From Streptomyces sp. NBC_01451 (GTDB taxonomy: Bacteria; Actinomycetota; Actinomycetes; Streptomycetales; Streptomycetaceae): DNA of 64,000 nucleotides. The notes beneath the pieces were generated by a model, which was not told the origin of the DNA, did not search any database, and was given only the letters and a program-made list of their open reading frames with translations. The stretch covers positions 372,001 to 436,000 of the forward strand of contig NZ_CP109479.1 of the NCBI RefSeq assembly GCF_036227485.1, read 5' to 3'. This document shows, piece by piece, positions 1-11,332 of this stretch (position 1 is the stretch's first letter; the number at the start of each line of letters is the position of its first letter). A program made the translations under genes and the position numbers.

Positions 1-726
1 GCCGCCCTGCGCGACCGCAGCGCCACCGCGTGCGACCTCCTGGAGCGGGTCTTCGCCAGCCAGGCCGACTTCGACCCGGCCGCGGAGAGCCGGGAGTTCA
101 CCCTCCTCGCCTCCGACTACGGGGCGGCCGTGTTCGGCGCCGCACTCGCCCGCACCCTGCACGAGGAGGCGCCCGGCATCCGGCTCACCTTCCAGCACCC
201 GGCACCGTCCGTCGTGGAGAACACCGCGGCAGTACTGAGCAGCGTCGACGGACTGCTGATGCCGCACGGCGTCATCGACGGCTTCCCCACCGTCGACCTC
301 CACCAGGACCGCTGGCTGTGCCTGGTCGCCGACGATCACCCCGAGGTCGGTGACGCACTCACCCTGGACCAGCTGGGGCATCTGCCCTGGGCCGTCTACC
401 AGCGCCCTTATGACGCCCCGGCGGCCCGCCAGCTCAGCATGATAGGGATCAGTCCCCGGGTGGAGGTGTCCGTGCAGACCTTCCAGCTGCTGCCGCCCAT
501 GGTCGAGGGCACCCGCCGGGTCGCGATGATCCAGGAGCGCCTGGCGCGCAAGGCGGTCCGCTCCGCCGCGGTGCGCGTCCTGCCCTGCCCCTTCGAGGCC
601 GTACCGGTACAGGAGGCGATGTGGTGGCACCCGGTGCACACCCAGGACGCGGGCCACATCTGGCTGCGACAGAAGGCCGCGGAGGTCGGCGCGACACTCG
701 CGGGCAACGGCTTGGCGGGGGCCTGA
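1..726 (+). CDS. LysR-family transcriptional regulator, C-terminal part
   Basis: The frame is open from base 1, so the gene starts left of the window and its helix-turn-helix is not visible. The 241 visible residues look like the effector-binding domain of a LysR regulator: a FTLLASDYGAAVFG strand near the start, then the two-lobed substrate-binding fold with a RVEVSVQTFQLLPPMV segment and the late RVAMIQERLARK region that closes such domains. LysR proteins usually sense a small metabolite and regulate a neighbouring gene. The MFS exporter that converges on it is a possible target only by proximity. The effector cannot be inferred. Confidence 0.8.
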   Translation, partial: AALRDRSATACDLLERVFASQADFDPAAESREFTLLASDYGAAVFGAALARTLHEEAPGIRLTFQHPAPSVVENTAAVLSSVDGLLMPHGVIDGFPTVDLHQDRWLCLVADDHPEVGDALTLDQLGHLPWAVYQRPYDAPAARQLSMIGISPRVEVSVQTFQLLPPMVEGTRRVAMIQERLARKAVRSAAVRVLPCPFEAVPVQEAMWWHPVHTQDAGHIWLRQKAAEVGATLAGNGLAGA

Positions 727-834
727 GCGCGCCGTAAGGGGCGCGGGGAACTGCGCGACCGGCCCCAATGGCGCCGCAGGCGAGCGACAGCCACGTGGCA
801 CCCACAGCGGAGCATTCAGCCTCTGGACCAGCCA

Positions 835-2112
835 TCACGCCAACTGCTGCGGCAACGGCCGGGGATCGACGGCGCCCGCGCGGCGGCGGGCCGCCCACAG
901 CCCCGCCGCGACGAGGGCGGCGGCCAGCCCCAGCAGGCCCACCGCACCGGCGAGAGTGCCGACCGCCGACTCCCCGGCGAGCAGCACCAGCGGGCAGACG
1001 AACTCGCCGCCGAAGAAGGCCGCCGTCCAGAGCCCCGTCCCACGCCCCCGGTCCTCGAACGACAGCCGGGACATCGCACTGGTCAGGAGGGCCGGCAGCA
1101 GCATGCCGGTGCCCACACAGTTGACCACCGCCCCGATCACCAGCAGCGGTGCGCTGCCCGCGAGGAACATCACTCCGAAGCCGACCGCGCAGACCGCGAG
1201 AACGGCGGGCAGCATCGGGTCGGGAGAACGCCTGAGCCGGGCGAAGGTGACCGCTCCACCCACGGTGGAGGCACTGGCGACCGCGGTGGCCAGTCCGATC
1301 ACGCCGGGGCTCTCCACCCCGAGGTCGTCGAGCAGGTACGCCATCTCCACCGGGACGGTGTAGAAGACCATCGCCCCGAAGAAGGTGAGGGCGCTGATGC
1401 CCGCCAACTGCCGCCAGGGGAACGCGCGGCGGACCATCGCCTCGGTCGGGGCCTCGTCGCCGGCCGCGCGAGCCGCGTGGACCGCCGGACTCGGCAGCAC
1501 GACGGCCATCAGCGGGGCCAGCACCAGGCTCACGGCGTACACCCAGAACGGCGCACGCCAGCCCGCCGATCCGGCGGCGCCGCCGATCACGAAGAAGACG
1601 GTGGCCGACGCCGAGGCGCACATGGTCTGCAGGGCGAGGTACTTCACCCGCTGCCGACCGGAGTAGTAGTCGCCGATCAGCGTCGTGCAGCAGGTCATGA
1701 TCGCCGCCTCGGCGACCCCGACCAGGGCCCGGCTTGCGATGATCCCACCCAGCGAGTCCAACCAGAGCGGTGCCGTGCCGAACAGCGCGTACAGGACGGT
1801 CGCCACGACCAGCAGGCGCTTGCGGCCCACCCGGTCCACGATCACACCGGCGAACGGAGCCAGCAGCGCCAGGGCCAGCGCCGGAACGGTCAGCGCCAGG
1901 GGCACCAGCGCCTTGGCCCCCGACACCGACGCGAAGTGGTCCTGCATCCTTGGCAGCACCGGGGCGATCAGCACCGCCCCCAGGATCGGCAGGCAGCTGC
2001 CCGCCATCAGAAGGGTCACCCGCAGCAGATGGGCCGAGCCCGACACAGCGACGGCTGACGGAGTGGGGACATCGATCGCAACGGGAAGCTGCGGGCGCAC
2101 GGAACCGGGCAT
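835..2112 (-). CDS. MFS transporter
   Basis: A 425-residue integral membrane protein of the major facilitator superfamily. After about 30 polar residues there are roughly twelve hydrophobic spans. The loop between spans 2 and 3 carries the family signature GVIVDRVGRKR (about residues 89-99). I chose the ATG at 2112 because GGAGTCCCC lies directly upstream. The open frame runs on to 2268, but that extension is arginine- and proline-rich and unlike any MFS N-terminus. The substrate is not recognisable; drug or metabolite efflux is the usual role. It converges on the LysR gene with about 100 bases between the stops. Confidence 0.85.
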   Translation of the reverse strand: MPGSVRPQLPVAIDVPTPSAVAVSGSAHLLRVTLLMAGSCLPILGAVLIAPVLPRMQDHFASVSGAKALVPLALTVPALALALLAPFAGVIVDRVGRKRLLVVATVLYALFGTAPLWLDSLGGIIASRALVGVAEAAIMTCCTTLIGDYYSGRQRVKYLALQTMCASASATVFFVIGGAAGSAGWRAPFWVYAVSLVLAPLMAVVLPSPAVHAARAAGDEAPTEAMVRRAFPWRQLAGISALTFFGAMVFYTVPVEMAYLLDDLGVESPGVIGLATAVASASTVGGAVTFARLRRSPDPMLPAVLAVCAVGFGVMFLAGSAPLLVIGAVVNCVGTGMLLPALLTSAMSRLSFEDRGRGTGLWTAAFFGGEFVCPLVLLAGESAVGTLAGAVGLLGLAAALVAAGLWAARRRAGAVDPRPLPQQLA

Positions 2113-2441
2113 GGGGACTCCAGGGGACGGTGTAAAGGAGCGGGCATGCCTCACAGGCGCCGACGACGCACGGCATGCTGGGGAGTTCACACGCCGGCGG
2201 TATCCGGACAGCGGCGTGCGGTAGCGACGACTATGAGGGCGCCACGGCGCCGGTGCCATCCCCAGCACGATCCGAATCCCGTATTCGGACTATCCACGCT
2301 GTGGATGAGATGGGCAACCGCCACGCAGACAGAAGACGCGCATGAGTGTCTCTGCGCGCGAACAGCAGCGTCCCCGAGCTCGGTCGTCCCCCAACTCGGC
2401 CATCCCGGCCCCCGGGAACACAGCCCGCAGCGTCTGAGCCC

Positions 2442-2479
2442 GCAGTCGGCAGTCGGCAGTCGGCAGTCGGCAGTCGGCA
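2442..2479. repeat. Tandem heptamer repeat, GCAGTCG x 5.4
   Basis: Five perfect head-to-tail copies of GCAGTCG followed by GCA. The array lies in the 390-base stretch between the MFS gene and the transposase remnant, where I see no gene. Seven-base units usually reflect replication slippage rather than a protein-binding array, and the copy number may vary between strains. Confidence 0.85.
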
Positions 2480-2501
2480 CGGTCGCGCCCGCCGGGCGGC
2501 G

Positions 2502-2921
2502 TCAGCGGACAGGCAGCAGCAGGACGCGCCGACAGGCGGCGACAGCGACCACCACGTTCCCGAGAGCGACCACGACAGCCGCCAAGAGAAGCCCAGCGAC
2601 CACCAGGCCCAGCACGTCAACGGCCAGCCCGCGCTTGCGGCCCGGTACCTTCTTCGAGGCGTCCCGCCCGGTCGTGGCCGCGGGCACTCCCGCGGCGGCA
2701 TGGAGACTCTGCGTGTCGAGCACCACCAGGCTCGGGTCGGCTAATCGCCCCCGGCCCTCACGCAGCAGGTCGTGGATGACCTCGTCAGTGCCGTCGTCGC
2801 GCCACTTATAGAAGTAGTACTTCACCGCGCCGGGCGGCGGCAGGTCGTGCGGCAGATATTCCCACTGGCAGCCGGTACGGGACTGGTACAGGAGCGCGGC
2901 GACACCGAAACAGACATCAGC
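2502..2921 (-). pseudogene. IS5-family transposase remnant
   Basis: An in-frame block reads like the middle of an IS5/IS4-group DDE transposase: the RTGCQWEYLPHDLPPPGAV stretch, then the KWRDDGTDEVIHDLLRE helix, then VVLDTQSLHAAAGVPAATTG, which holds the first catalytic Asp, then KKVPGRKRGLAVD. The frame is bounded upstream by a stop at 2922. After the DVLGLVVAG segment it degenerates into hydrophobic and arginine-rich sequence and stops at 2502. Both ends of the transposase are missing and no flanking inverted repeats were found, so this is a dead relic. Confidence 0.8.
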
Positions 2922-2981
2922 TCACGTACCGCCCTCTGAGGTCGCGCCCGTCGGCATCGAGCGATTGTCAATAGTTGTGGA

Positions 2982-3195
2982 TCATTTCGCTTCTTGACCA
3001 TTCGTAGGGCTGGTGACCTCCAGTTGTTGGCGCAGACGCCTGATTTCAGCGACGAGGCGGGGTACGGTGCCGCGGGCGGCCGCGATGAAGTGCGCGTTCT
3101 CGTCCCATCGCTCATCGACGGCATCGACGTAGCGGGGTTGTTGGATGAGGGTCGCCGCCACGATTTCGCGGTGGTCGAAGCCCGGCCACCGCTCG
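2982..3195 (-). pseudogene. Possible remnant of a small hypothetical protein
   Basis: The reverse frame ending at 2982 contains AHFIAAARGTVPRLVAEIRRLR followed by a short polar tail. This resembles the C-terminus of small uncharacterised actinobacterial and phage proteins that end in an EFIAAAR-xVPxLLAEVRRLR helix. Nothing convincing lies upstream in the same frame, and the region sits between a dead transposase and kdpD, so I read it as a fragment. The parent function is unknown. From 3195 to kdpD I see nothing else. Confidence 0.3.
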
Positions 3196-3369
3196 CCGAG
3201 GCCGGTGTCTCGCCGTGCCGCGAGCGCCGTTGGAGGCCGAACTGGCTGCCTCGCACGGCCGGAACGCCTGGAGGCTGCGGCTGGACACCGGCCAGGTCGC
3301 GAAGGAGGTCGAGACCGTGCCGCCCTGTGCCTGAGGCCCACGGGCATCCGGCATCAGGTATCGCGATCT

Positions 3370-5922
3370 TCAAGGCGTGGTGGCGTCCGGGAGATCCGGC
3401 TGCACCGGTTGCTCGGGCCGACGCTCCGGTGCCGTCAACACGCTGAGCACCATTGTGAGGCCGCCGCCGGGTGTGTCCTCGGCGGCCAGGGTGCCGCCCA
3501 TGGCCTCGGTGAAGCCGCGTGCCACCGCCAGTCCCAGGCCGACCCCAGCACCGCGAGGGGAGTCGCCGTGGCGCTGGAAGGGTTCGAAGATGCGGTCCTT
3601 GGCCTCGTCGGGGACGCCCGGCCCGCGGTCCACCACACGCACCTCGACCCGGTCCGCGATGGCACTCGCCGACACCAGGACCTTCTCCTCCTCCGGGCTG
3701 TACTTGACGGCGTTCTCCACGACGTTGGCGACGGCCCGCTCCAACAGCCCCCGGTCCACGTGGACCATGGGCAGCGTCTCCGGGATGTCCAGCTCGACGC
3801 TGTCCTCCGGTACTCCGCCGAGCGCCATCGGCACCACCTCGTCGAGGTCGGTCTCACGGATGATGGGGGTGACCGTGCCGGTCTGCAGGCGGGACATGTC
3901 CAACAGGTTGCCCACGAGTTGGTCGAGGCGGTCGGCGCCATCCTCTATGGCCTCCAGCAGATCCGCCTGGTCCTCCTCCGACCAGTCGACGTCCTCAGAG
4001 CGCAGGGAGGTGACGGCAGCCTTGATCCCGGCCAGCGGGGTACGGAGGTCATGACTGACGGCTGCCAGCAAAGCCGTGCGGATGCGGTTGCCCTCGGCCA
4101 GTTCCTTGGCCTGGTCGGCCTCGCGCTGGAGTCGGCTCCGGTCCAGGACGACGACGGCCTGGGCGGCGAACGCGGCGAGCACCCGGCGATCGGCGGCCGG
4201 CAGGACCCGCCCCGACAGGGCCAGGGAGATATGGTCACCGATCGGAACGTCGACGTCCGCGTTGTCGGGGTTCTCCGCGGGCCGGGGCCCCACGCTGCCC
4301 GCGCAGGTCCAGGGATCGAGTTCGCCGGTCCGCTCCAGCAGCGCCGCCGACTCCATGCCGAAGGTCTCCCGCACCCGCTCCAGCAGCGCCTCCAGGCTGT
4401 TCTCGCCACGCAGCACGCTGCCCGCGAGGAAGGACAAGATCTCGGACTCCGCGCGAAGCCTGGCTGCCTGATGGGTCCGCCGGGCGGCGAGGTCCACCAC
4501 GGACGCCACCGACACGGCGACCCCCACGAAGATGGCGATGGCGACGATGTTCTTCGGGTCGGCGATCGTCAGGGTGTGTACGGGCGAGGTGAAGTACCAG
4601 TTGAGCAGCAGAGAGCCCACGACCGCCGAGGCCAGCGCCGGGAAGAGGCCGCCGAGGAGTGCTGCCGCCACCGTCAGGGTGAGGAACAGCAGCATGTCGT
4701 TGGCGAGACCCACATTTGGAGTGACGCTGGTCAGCAGGAGGGTAAGCAGGGCGGGGCCGAGCACGCCGACGAGCCAACCCCAGATGATCCGCGACCGGCC
4801 GAGCCGCGCTCCCCGGGCCACCTGGAGCCCACGCCCCTTGCCCGCCTCGTCGTGTGTGATCAGGTGGACGTCCAGGTCGGGGCCGGACTCGCGGGCCACC
4901 GTGGCGCCGACGCCGGGGCCGAAGACGTACTGCCAGCTCCTGCGCCGGGAGACACCCATCACGATCTGGGTCGCGTTGACCCCGCGGGAGAAGTCCAGCA
5001 GAGCCACCGAGACGTCTTCGCCGACGACATGGTGGAAGGTGCCGCCCAGATCCTCCACCAGGGTGCGCTGCACGGCCAGTTCCTTCGGCGAGGCGGCGGT
5101 GAGGCCGTCGCTGCGGGAGATGTAGACGGCCATCACCTCACCGCCGGCACCCTTCTCCGCCAGGCGCGCGGCCCGGCGGAGAAGAGTCCGTCCTTCGGGC
5201 CCGCCGGTCAGACCCACCACGATCCGCTCCCGCGACCCCCAGATCGTCGACACCTGGTGCTCACTGCGGTACTCGGTCAGGTACTCGTCGACCCGGTCCG
5301 CCACCCACAGCAGCGCCAGTTCTCGGAGAGCGGTCAGGTTGCCCGGCCGGAAGTAGTTGGACAGAGCCGCGTCGACCTTGTCCGACTTGTAGATGTTGCC
5401 GTGAGCCATACGGCGGCGCAGCGCCTGCGGGGACATGTCGACCAGCTCGATCTGGTCGGCCCGCCGTACGACCTCGTCCGGCACGGTCTCCCGCTGCCGT
5501 ACACCGGTGATCGACTCGACGACGTCGCCCAGCGACTCCAGATGCTGGATGTTGACGGTGGAGACGACATCGATCCCGGCCGCGAGCAGTTCCTCCACGT
5601 CCTGCCAGCGCTTGTCGTTGCGGGAGCCAGGTATGTTCGTGTGCGCGAGCTCGTCCACCAGCGCCACCTGCGGCCGGCGCGTCAGTACCGCGTCGACGTC
5701 CATCTCGGTAAAGGTGGCGCCCCGGTACTCGATCTCCTTACGGGAGATCTGTTCCAGGCCGTGCAGCATCACCTCGGTGCGCGGCCGGTGGTGGTGCTCC
5801 ACGAAGGCCACCGCGCAGTCGGTGCCCCGCTCGACGCGTCGGTGCGCCTCGGAGAGCATCGCGTAGGTCTTGCCGACGCCGGGTGCCGCGCCGAGGTAGA
5901 TCCGGAGCTTGCCGCGTGCCAT
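3370..5922 (-). CDS. kdpD: Sensor histidine kinase KdpD
   Basis: An 850-residue osmotic/potassium sensor kinase. Domains in order: the KdpD input domain with Walker A motif GAAPGVGKT (residues 11-19); a universal-stress-protein-like domain (about 230-350); a DUF4118 block of four membrane spans (about 395-490); a GAF-like region (about 500-610); a HisKA domain with phospho-acceptor His624 in AAVSHDLRTPL; and a HATPase domain with VVENAVKYS, DRGPGVP and GVGLGL boxes. It lies 7 bases downstream of kdpE, the reverse of the E. coli gene order. It should phosphorylate KdpE at low K+ or high osmolarity. Confidence 0.97.
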   Translation of the reverse strand: MARGKLRIYLGAAPGVGKTYAMLSEAHRRVERGTDCAVAFVEHHHRPRTEVMLHGLEQISRKEIEYRGATFTEMDVDAVLTRRPQVALVDELAHTNIPGSRNDKRWQDVEELLAAGIDVVSTVNIQHLESLGDVVESITGVRQRETVPDEVVRRADQIELVDMSPQALRRRMAHGNIYKSDKVDAALSNYFRPGNLTALRELALLWVADRVDEYLTEYRSEHQVSTIWGSRERIVVGLTGGPEGRTLLRRAARLAEKGAGGEVMAVYISRSDGLTAASPKELAVQRTLVEDLGGTFHHVVGEDVSVALLDFSRGVNATQIVMGVSRRRSWQYVFGPGVGATVARESGPDLDVHLITHDEAGKGRGLQVARGARLGRSRIIWGWLVGVLGPALLTLLLTSVTPNVGLANDMLLFLTLTVAAALLGGLFPALASAVVGSLLLNWYFTSPVHTLTIADPKNIVAIAIFVGVAVSVASVVDLAARRTHQAARLRAESEILSFLAGSVLRGENSLEALLERVRETFGMESAALLERTGELDPWTCAGSVGPRPAENPDNADVDVPIGDHISLALSGRVLPAADRRVLAAFAAQAVVVLDRSRLQREADQAKELAEGNRIRTALLAAVSHDLRTPLAGIKAAVTSLRSEDVDWSEEDQADLLEAIEDGADRLDQLVGNLLDMSRLQTGTVTPIIRETDLDEVVPMALGGVPEDSVELDIPETLPMVHVDRGLLERAVANVVENAVKYSPEEEKVLVSASAIADRVEVRVVDRGPGVPDEAKDRIFEPFQRHGDSPRGAGVGLGLAVARGFTEAMGGTLAAEDTPGGGLTMVLSVLTAPERRPEQPVQPDLPDATTP

Positions 5923-5929
5923 GTCATCG

Positions 5930-6613
<684 letters not shown>

Positions 6614-6699
6614 GGGTGTACGCCTTTCGTTTCGTACGGGCGTTCATGAAGTCCGGAAGCATCACGGGAGCCAGGAGCATCACAAGCGGCGTCATGGCG

Positions 6700-6746
6700 G
6701 CGGGAGTCGGCGGAGCCAGGACGTCTTCCCGGCCGCCGACTCCCGC
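6700..6746 (-). terminator. Hairpin between kdpC and kdpE
   Basis: A perfect 14-base inverted repeat (6700-6713 pairing with 6733-6746) with a 19-base loop lies in the 155-base gap after the kdpC stop. It lacks a clear U-tract, as is usual in Streptomyces. It probably reduces read-through from the pump operon into kdpED. Confidence 0.6.
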
Positions 6747-6767
6747 ACGGATCATCGCGTCACGGCA

Positions 6768-7439
6768 TCAGCTCTGCTTCGCCACGAGTTCCTTGAGCCC
6801 GATGTTGAGTTCGAGGACGTTGACCCGCGGCTCGCCGATGAAGCCGAGGGTGCGGCCGTCGGTGTGGTCGTCGACCAGCTTCTGCACCTGGACGACGGAC
6901 AGGCCGTTGTGCTCGGCGATCCGGTGGACCTGGAGGTCGGCGTAGGCCGGGGAGATGTCCGGGTCCAGGCCGGAGCCGGAGGACGTGACGGCGTCGGCGG
7001 GTACGTCGGAGGGCTTGACCGTGTAGCCGACGGTCGAGTTGTCCTTGACGACGGCGGCCTTGGCGGCGGTCACCCAGTCGATGAGGTCCTTGTTGTCGCC
7101 GGAGCGGTTGGTCGCGCCGGAGAGGATCAGCTTGTACTGGGTGTTGACGCTGTTGCTGCCGAGGCCGTTCTGCGGGCGGCCCTGGAACCACTTCAGGTCG
7201 GGGGCGGGGGTCTCCTCGCCCTTCTTCAACGGCAGGTTGTACGACTGCCCGATCAGGGACGAGCCGACAACCTTGCCCTCCGACTTGATCTCCGAGCCGT
7301 TCGCCTTGTCGTTGAACAGCCCCTGAGCGATGCCGGTGACCACCAGCGGATAGACGACACCCGTGACCAGGGTCAGCACGAGGAGGGCGCGCAGTCCCGC
7401 TCCCAGCAACCGGGCCGTGTTCGTAACCGAGTTGTTCAT
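6768..7439 (-). CDS. kdpC: K+-transporting ATPase subunit KdpC
   Basis: A 223-residue subunit of the KdpFABC potassium pump. One N-terminal membrane span (about 10-32, LLGAGLRALLVLTLVTGVVYPLV) anchors an extracytoplasmic domain. Family landmarks are GSSLIGQSY, the PRPQNGLGSN-like FQGRPQNGLGSNS region, the SGLDPDISPAYADLQ motif and VNVLELNIGLKEL at the end. KdpC supports nucleotide binding by KdpB. The ATG is separated from the kdpB stop by four bases, consistent with translational coupling. Confidence 0.96.
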   Translation of the reverse strand: MNNSVTNTARLLGAGLRALLVLTLVTGVVYPLVVTGIAQGLFNDKANGSEIKSEGKVVGSSLIGQSYNLPLKKGEETPAPDLKWFQGRPQNGLGSNSVNTQYKLILSGATNRSGDNKDLIDWVTAAKAAVVKDNSTVGYTVKPSDVPADAVTSSGSGLDPDISPAYADLQVHRIAEHNGLSVVQVQKLVDDHTDGRTLGFIGEPRVNVLELNIGLKELVAKQS

Positions 7440-7443
7440 GGGA

Positions 7444-9573
7444 TCAGCCGATTCCGGGGATGAGGGAGATGAGCAGGTCGATGATCTTGATGCCGATGAA
7501 GGGGGCGATCAGGCCGCCGATGCCGTAGATCCCGAGGTTGCGGCGGAGCATCCGGTCCGCGCTCATCGGCTTGTACCGCACACCCCGCAGCGCGAGCGGC
7601 ACCAGCGCGATGATGATCAGCGCGTTGAAGACGACCGCGGAGAGGATCGCGGAGTCGGGTGAGGACAGGTGCATGATGTTGAGCCTGTCCAGGCCCGGGT
7701 AGACGGCCGCGAACAGCGCCGGGATGATCGCGAAGTACTTCGCGACGTCGTTGGCGATGGAGAACGTCGTCAACGCACCCCGGGTGATGAGGAGTTGCTT
7801 GCCGATCTCGACGATCTCGATCAGCTTCGTCGGGTTCGAGTCGAGGTCGACCATGTTGCCGGCCTCCTTCGCCGCCGACGTACCCGTGTTCATGGCCACG
7901 CCGACGTCCGCCTGGGCGAGCGCGGGCGCGTCGTTCGTCCCGTCACCCGTCATCGCGACCAGCTTGCCGCCCGCCTGCTCGCGCTTGATGAGGGCCATCT
8001 TGTCCTCGGGGGTGGCCTCGGCGAGGAAGTCGTCGACGCCCGCCTCCTCGGCGATGGCCTTGGCGGTCAGCGGGTTGTCGCCCGTGATCATGACGGTCTT
8101 GATGCCCATGCGGCGCAGCTCGTCGAACCGCTCCCGCATGCCCTCCTTGACGACGTCCTTGAGGTGGATGACGCCCAGCACCCGTGCTCCGGCGGTGTCC
8201 TCGACGGCCACGAGCAGCGGCGTGCCGCCCGCCTCGGAGATCCGGTCGGTGAGCGCGCCGGCGTCCTCGGACACCGCACCCCCCTGCTCCTTCACCCAGG
8301 CCACGACCGAACCGGCCGCGCCCTTGCGGATCCTCCGTCCCTCGACGTCCACGCCCGACATCCGGGTCTGGGCGGTGAAGGCGATCCACTCGGCACCGGC
8401 CAGCTCACCCTGGTGGCGTTCGCGCAGCCCGTACCTCTCCTTCGCCAGCACGACGATGGACCGCCCCTCGGGCGTCTCGTCGGCCAGCGAGGACAGCTGG
8501 GCGGCGTCCGCGACCTCGGCCTCCGTCGTCCCCGCCACCGGCACGAACTGCGACGCCTGCCGGTTGCCGAGCGTGATGGTGCCCGTCTTGTCCAGCAGCA
8601 GGGTGGAGACGTCACCGGCGGCCTCGACCGCCCGGCCCGACATGGCCAGCACGTTGCGCTGCACCAGCCGGTCCATGCCCGCGATGCCGATCGCGGAGAG
8701 CAGCGCGCCGATGGTGGTCGGGATGAGGCAGACCAGCAGCGCCACCAGCACGACCATCGTCAGATGGGTGCCCGCGTAGTCCGCGAGCGGCGGCAGAGTG
8801 GCCACCGCGAGCAGGAAGACGATGGTCAGCGAGGCGAGCAGGATGTTCAGCGCGATCTCGTTCGGCGTCTTCTGCCGGGCCGCGCCCTCGACCAGGCTGA
8901 TCATGCGGTCGATGAAGGTCTCACCGGGCTTCGTCGTGATCTTGACGACGATCCGGTCGGACAGCACCTTCGTCCCGCCGGTCACGGCCGAGCGGTCGCC
9001 GCCCGACTCCCGGATGACCGGCGCCGACTCCCCGGTGATGGCCGACTCGTCGACGGACGCCACACCCTCGACGACGTCGCCGTCCCCGGGGATGATGTCA
9101 CCGGCCTCGCAGACGACACGGTCACCGATGCGCAGCTCGGTGCCGGGCACCTGCTCCTCGCCGTCCTTGACGAGCCGCCGCGCGATCGTGTCGGTCTTGG
9201 CCTTGCGCAGCGTGTCCGCCTGGGCCTTGCCGCGTCCCTCGGCGACCGCCTCCGCCAGGTTGGCGAAGATCACGGTCAGCCAGAGCCAGGCGCTGATGGT
9301 CCAGCCGAACCAGTCCCCCGGGTCCTTGAAGGAGAACACCGTCGTCAGCACGGACCCGACGAGGACCACGAACATCACGGGCGACTTGACCATCACCCGC
9401 GGGTCGAGCTTGCGGCAGGCGTCCGGCAGCGACTTGAGCAACTGCCCGGGGTCGAAGACACCCGCGCCGACCTTGCCTTCGTCCTTGTGGCCGGTCGGCA
9501 CATCGCTGTGCGGCGCCCGGGTCGGGGTGGCTGTGGACATCGTGTCCTCGTGCTTCTCTGTGCGGGTGGTCAT
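7444..9573 (-). CDS. kdpB: K+-transporting P-type ATPase subunit KdpB
   Basis: The 709-residue catalytic subunit, a P-type ATPase. It contains the TGES actuator motif ([13 protein letters not shown]), the phosphorylation motif [13 protein letters not shown], the [14 protein letters not shown] segment, the hinge [20 protein letters not shown] and the C-terminal membrane helices. The ATG at 9573 overlaps the kdpA stop in an ATGA junction. That fixes the start; the open frame upstream of it is only a shadow inside kdpA. Residues 1-25 before the conserved core are polar and typical of actinobacterial KdpB. Confidence 0.97.
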   Translation of the reverse strand: MTTRTEKHEDTMSTATPTRAPHSDVPTGHKDEGKVGAGVFDPGQLLKSLPDACRKLDPRVMVKSPVMFVVLVGSVLTTVFSFKDPGDWFGWTISAWLWLTVIFANLAEAVAEGRGKAQADTLRKAKTDTIARRLVKDGEEQVPGTELRIGDRVVCEAGDIIPGDGDVVEGVASVDESAITGESAPVIRESGGDRSAVTGGTKVLSDRIVVKITTKPGETFIDRMISLVEGAARQKTPNEIALNILLASLTIVFLLAVATLPPLADYAGTHLTMVVLVALLVCLIPTTIGALLSAIGIAGMDRLVQRNVLAMSGRAVEAAGDVSTLLLDKTGTITLGNRQASQFVPVAGTTEAEVADAAQLSSLADETPEGRSIVVLAKERYGLRERHQGELAGAEWIAFTAQTRMSGVDVEGRRIRKGAAGSVVAWVKEQGGAVSEDAGALTDRISEAGGTPLLVAVEDTAGARVLGVIHLKDVVKEGMRERFDELRRMGIKTVMITGDNPLTAKAIAEEAGVDDFLAEATPEDKMALIKREQAGGKLVAMTGDGTNDAPALAQADVGVAMNTGTSAAKEAGNMVDLDSNPTKLIEIVEIGKQLLITRGALTTFSIANDVAKYFAIIPALFAAVYPGLDRLNIMHLSSPDSAILSAVVFNALIIIALVPLALRGVRYKPMSADRMLRRNLGIYGIGGLIAPFIGIKIIDLLISLIPGIG

Positions 9574-11234
9574 GACGCCAGCCCCTCGGCCAGCGGCCCC
9601 AGCGCCAGCGCCGGGAAGTAGGTCAGACCGGTGATGATGAGGATCGCGCCCACCAGCAGACCCGTGAACAGGGGTTTCTCGGTCCGCAGGGTGCCCGCGG
9701 TGACCGGCACCGGCTGCTGCTCGGCCAGCGATCCGGCCAGCGCGAGGACGAACACCATCGGCAGGAAGCGGCCCAGGAGCATGGCCAGCCCCAGTGTGGT
9801 GTTGAACCACTGGGTGTCCGCGTTCAGCCCGGCGAAGGCCGAGCCGTTGTTGTTCGACGCGGAGGTGTAGGCGTACAGGATCTCGGAGAAGCCGTGCGCC
9901 CCGCTGTTGGTCATCGAGTTGCCGGGCGTCGGCAACGCCATCGCCGCCGCCGTGAAGACGAGCACCAGGGCCGGGGTGATCAGGATGTAGCAGGCCGCGA
10001 ACTTGATCTCACGGGTGCCGATCTTCTTGCCGAGGTACTCGGGCGTACGGCCGACCATGAGCCCGGCGATGAACACCGCGATGACCGCCATGACCAGCAT
10101 GCCGTAGAGGCCGGAGCCGGTGCCGCCGGGCGCGATCTCGCCCAGCATCATGCCGAGCATGGTGATGCCGCCGCCGAGCCCGGTGAACGAGGAGTGGAAG
10201 GAGTCCACCGCCCCCGTGGACGTCAGCGTCGTCGACACCGCGAAGATGGACGAGGCACCGACCCCGAACCGGGTCTCCTTGCCCTCCATCGCGCCCCCGG
10301 CGATCTGCAGCGCCGGCCCGTGGTGGGCGAACTCGCTCCACATCATCAGGGCGACGAAGCCGACCCAGATGGTGGCCATGGTCGCGAGGATCGCGTAACC
10401 CTGCCGGACCGAGCCGACCATGACCCCGAAGGTGCGGGTCAGCGAGAACGGGATCACCAGCAGCAGGAAGATCTCCAGCAGGTTGGTGAACGGCGTCGGG
10501 TTCTCGAAGGGATGCGCGGAGTTGGCGTTGAAGTAGCCGCCGCCGTTGGTGCCGATCTCCTTGATGGCCTCCTGCGAGGCGACCGCGCCCCCGTTCCACT
10601 GCTGCGAGCCGCCCATGAACTGGCCGACCTCGTGAATGCCGGAGAAGTTCTGGATCACGCCGCACGCGACCAGCACGACCGCGACGACGAGGGAGAACGG
10701 CAGCAGGATGCGTACGACACCACGCACCAGGTCCGACCAGAAGTTGCCCAGCTCACCGGTACGCGAACGGGCGAACCCGCGCACGAGGGCCACCGCGACG
10801 GCGATGCCGACGGCCGCGGAGACGAAGTTCTGCACGGCCAGACCGGCGGTCTGCACGACGTGGCCCATGGCCTGCTCGCCGTAGTAGGACTGCCAGTTGG
10901 TGTTGGTCACGAAGGACACGGCGGTGTTGAACGCCTGGTCCGGGTCGATCGAGGAGAAGCCCAGCGAGCCGGGCAGGACGCCCTGGAGCCGCTGGAGCAG
11001 GTAGAGGAACAGGACGCTCACGGCCGAGAACGCGAGGACTCCGCGCAGGTAGGCGGGCCAGCGCATCTCCGTGTCCGGGTCGGCGCCGATGCCCTTGTAG
11101 ATCCACTTCTCGACACGCCAGTGCCGGTCGGAGGAGTAGACCCCGGCCATGTAGTTGCCGAGCGGGATGTAGGCGAGTGCCAGTGCCCCTATGAGGGCGA
11201 GCAACTGGAGCACGCCGGCGAGTACGGGACCCAT
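9570..11234 (-). CDS. kdpA: K+-transporting ATPase subunit KdpA
   Basis: The 554-residue K+-binding channel-like subunit with about ten membrane spans. Selectivity-loop signatures are visible: [53 protein letters not shown] and [15 protein letters not shown]. These are the four pore-loop repeats of the superfamily of K+ transporters. It begins 8 bases after the kdpF stop and overlaps kdpB, so the operon is tightly coupled. Confidence 0.97.
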   Translation of the reverse strand: MGPVLAGVLQLLALIGALALAYIPLGNYMAGVYSSDRHWRVEKWIYKGIGADPDTEMRWPAYLRGVLAFSAVSVLFLYLLQRLQGVLPGSLGFSSIDPDQAFNTAVSFVTNTNWQSYYGEQAMGHVVQTAGLAVQNFVSAAVGIAVAVALVRGFARSRTGELGNFWSDLVRGVVRILLPFSLVVAVVLVACGVIQNFSGIHEVGQFMGGSQQWNGGAVASQEAIKEIGTNGGGYFNANSAHPFENPTPFTNLLEIFLLLVIPFSLTRTFGVMVGSVRQGYAILATMATIWVGFVALMMWSEFAHHGPALQIAGGAMEGKETRFGVGASSIFAVSTTLTSTGAVDSFHSSFTGLGGGITMLGMMLGEIAPGGTGSGLYGMLVMAVIAVFIAGLMVGRTPEYLGKKIGTREIKFAACYILITPALVLVFTAAAMALPTPGNSMTNSGAHGFSEILYAYTSASNNNGSAFAGLNADTQWFNTTLGLAMLLGRFLPMVFVLALAGSLAEQQPVPVTAGTLRTEKPLFTGLLVGAILIITGLTYFPALALGPLAEGLAS

Positions 11235-11242
11235 GACGTGAC

Positions 11243-11332
11243 TCAGAACCTCTCCGGGAAGATCAGGGCGAGGACGAGATAGCCCAGCAGGGCGACGGCC
11301 ACGACGAGGCCGACGACGTTCTCGGCGGTCAC
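11243..11332 (-). CDS. kdpF: K+-transporting ATPase subunit KdpF
   Basis: A 29-residue single-span peptide, [20 protein letters not shown] followed by LALIFPERF, with the PERF ending typical of KdpF. KdpF stabilises the KdpABC complex in the membrane. The GTG start at 11332 overlaps the stop codon of the small upstream reading frame in a GTGA junction, and the gene ends 8 bases before kdpA. Confidence 0.92.
   Translation of the reverse strand: MTAENVVGLVVAVALLGYLVLALIFPERF

Noticed and set aside
9574..9810. N-terminal extension of KdpB
   Set aside because: It lies inside kdpA; the ATGA overlap at 9570-9573 is the expected start.
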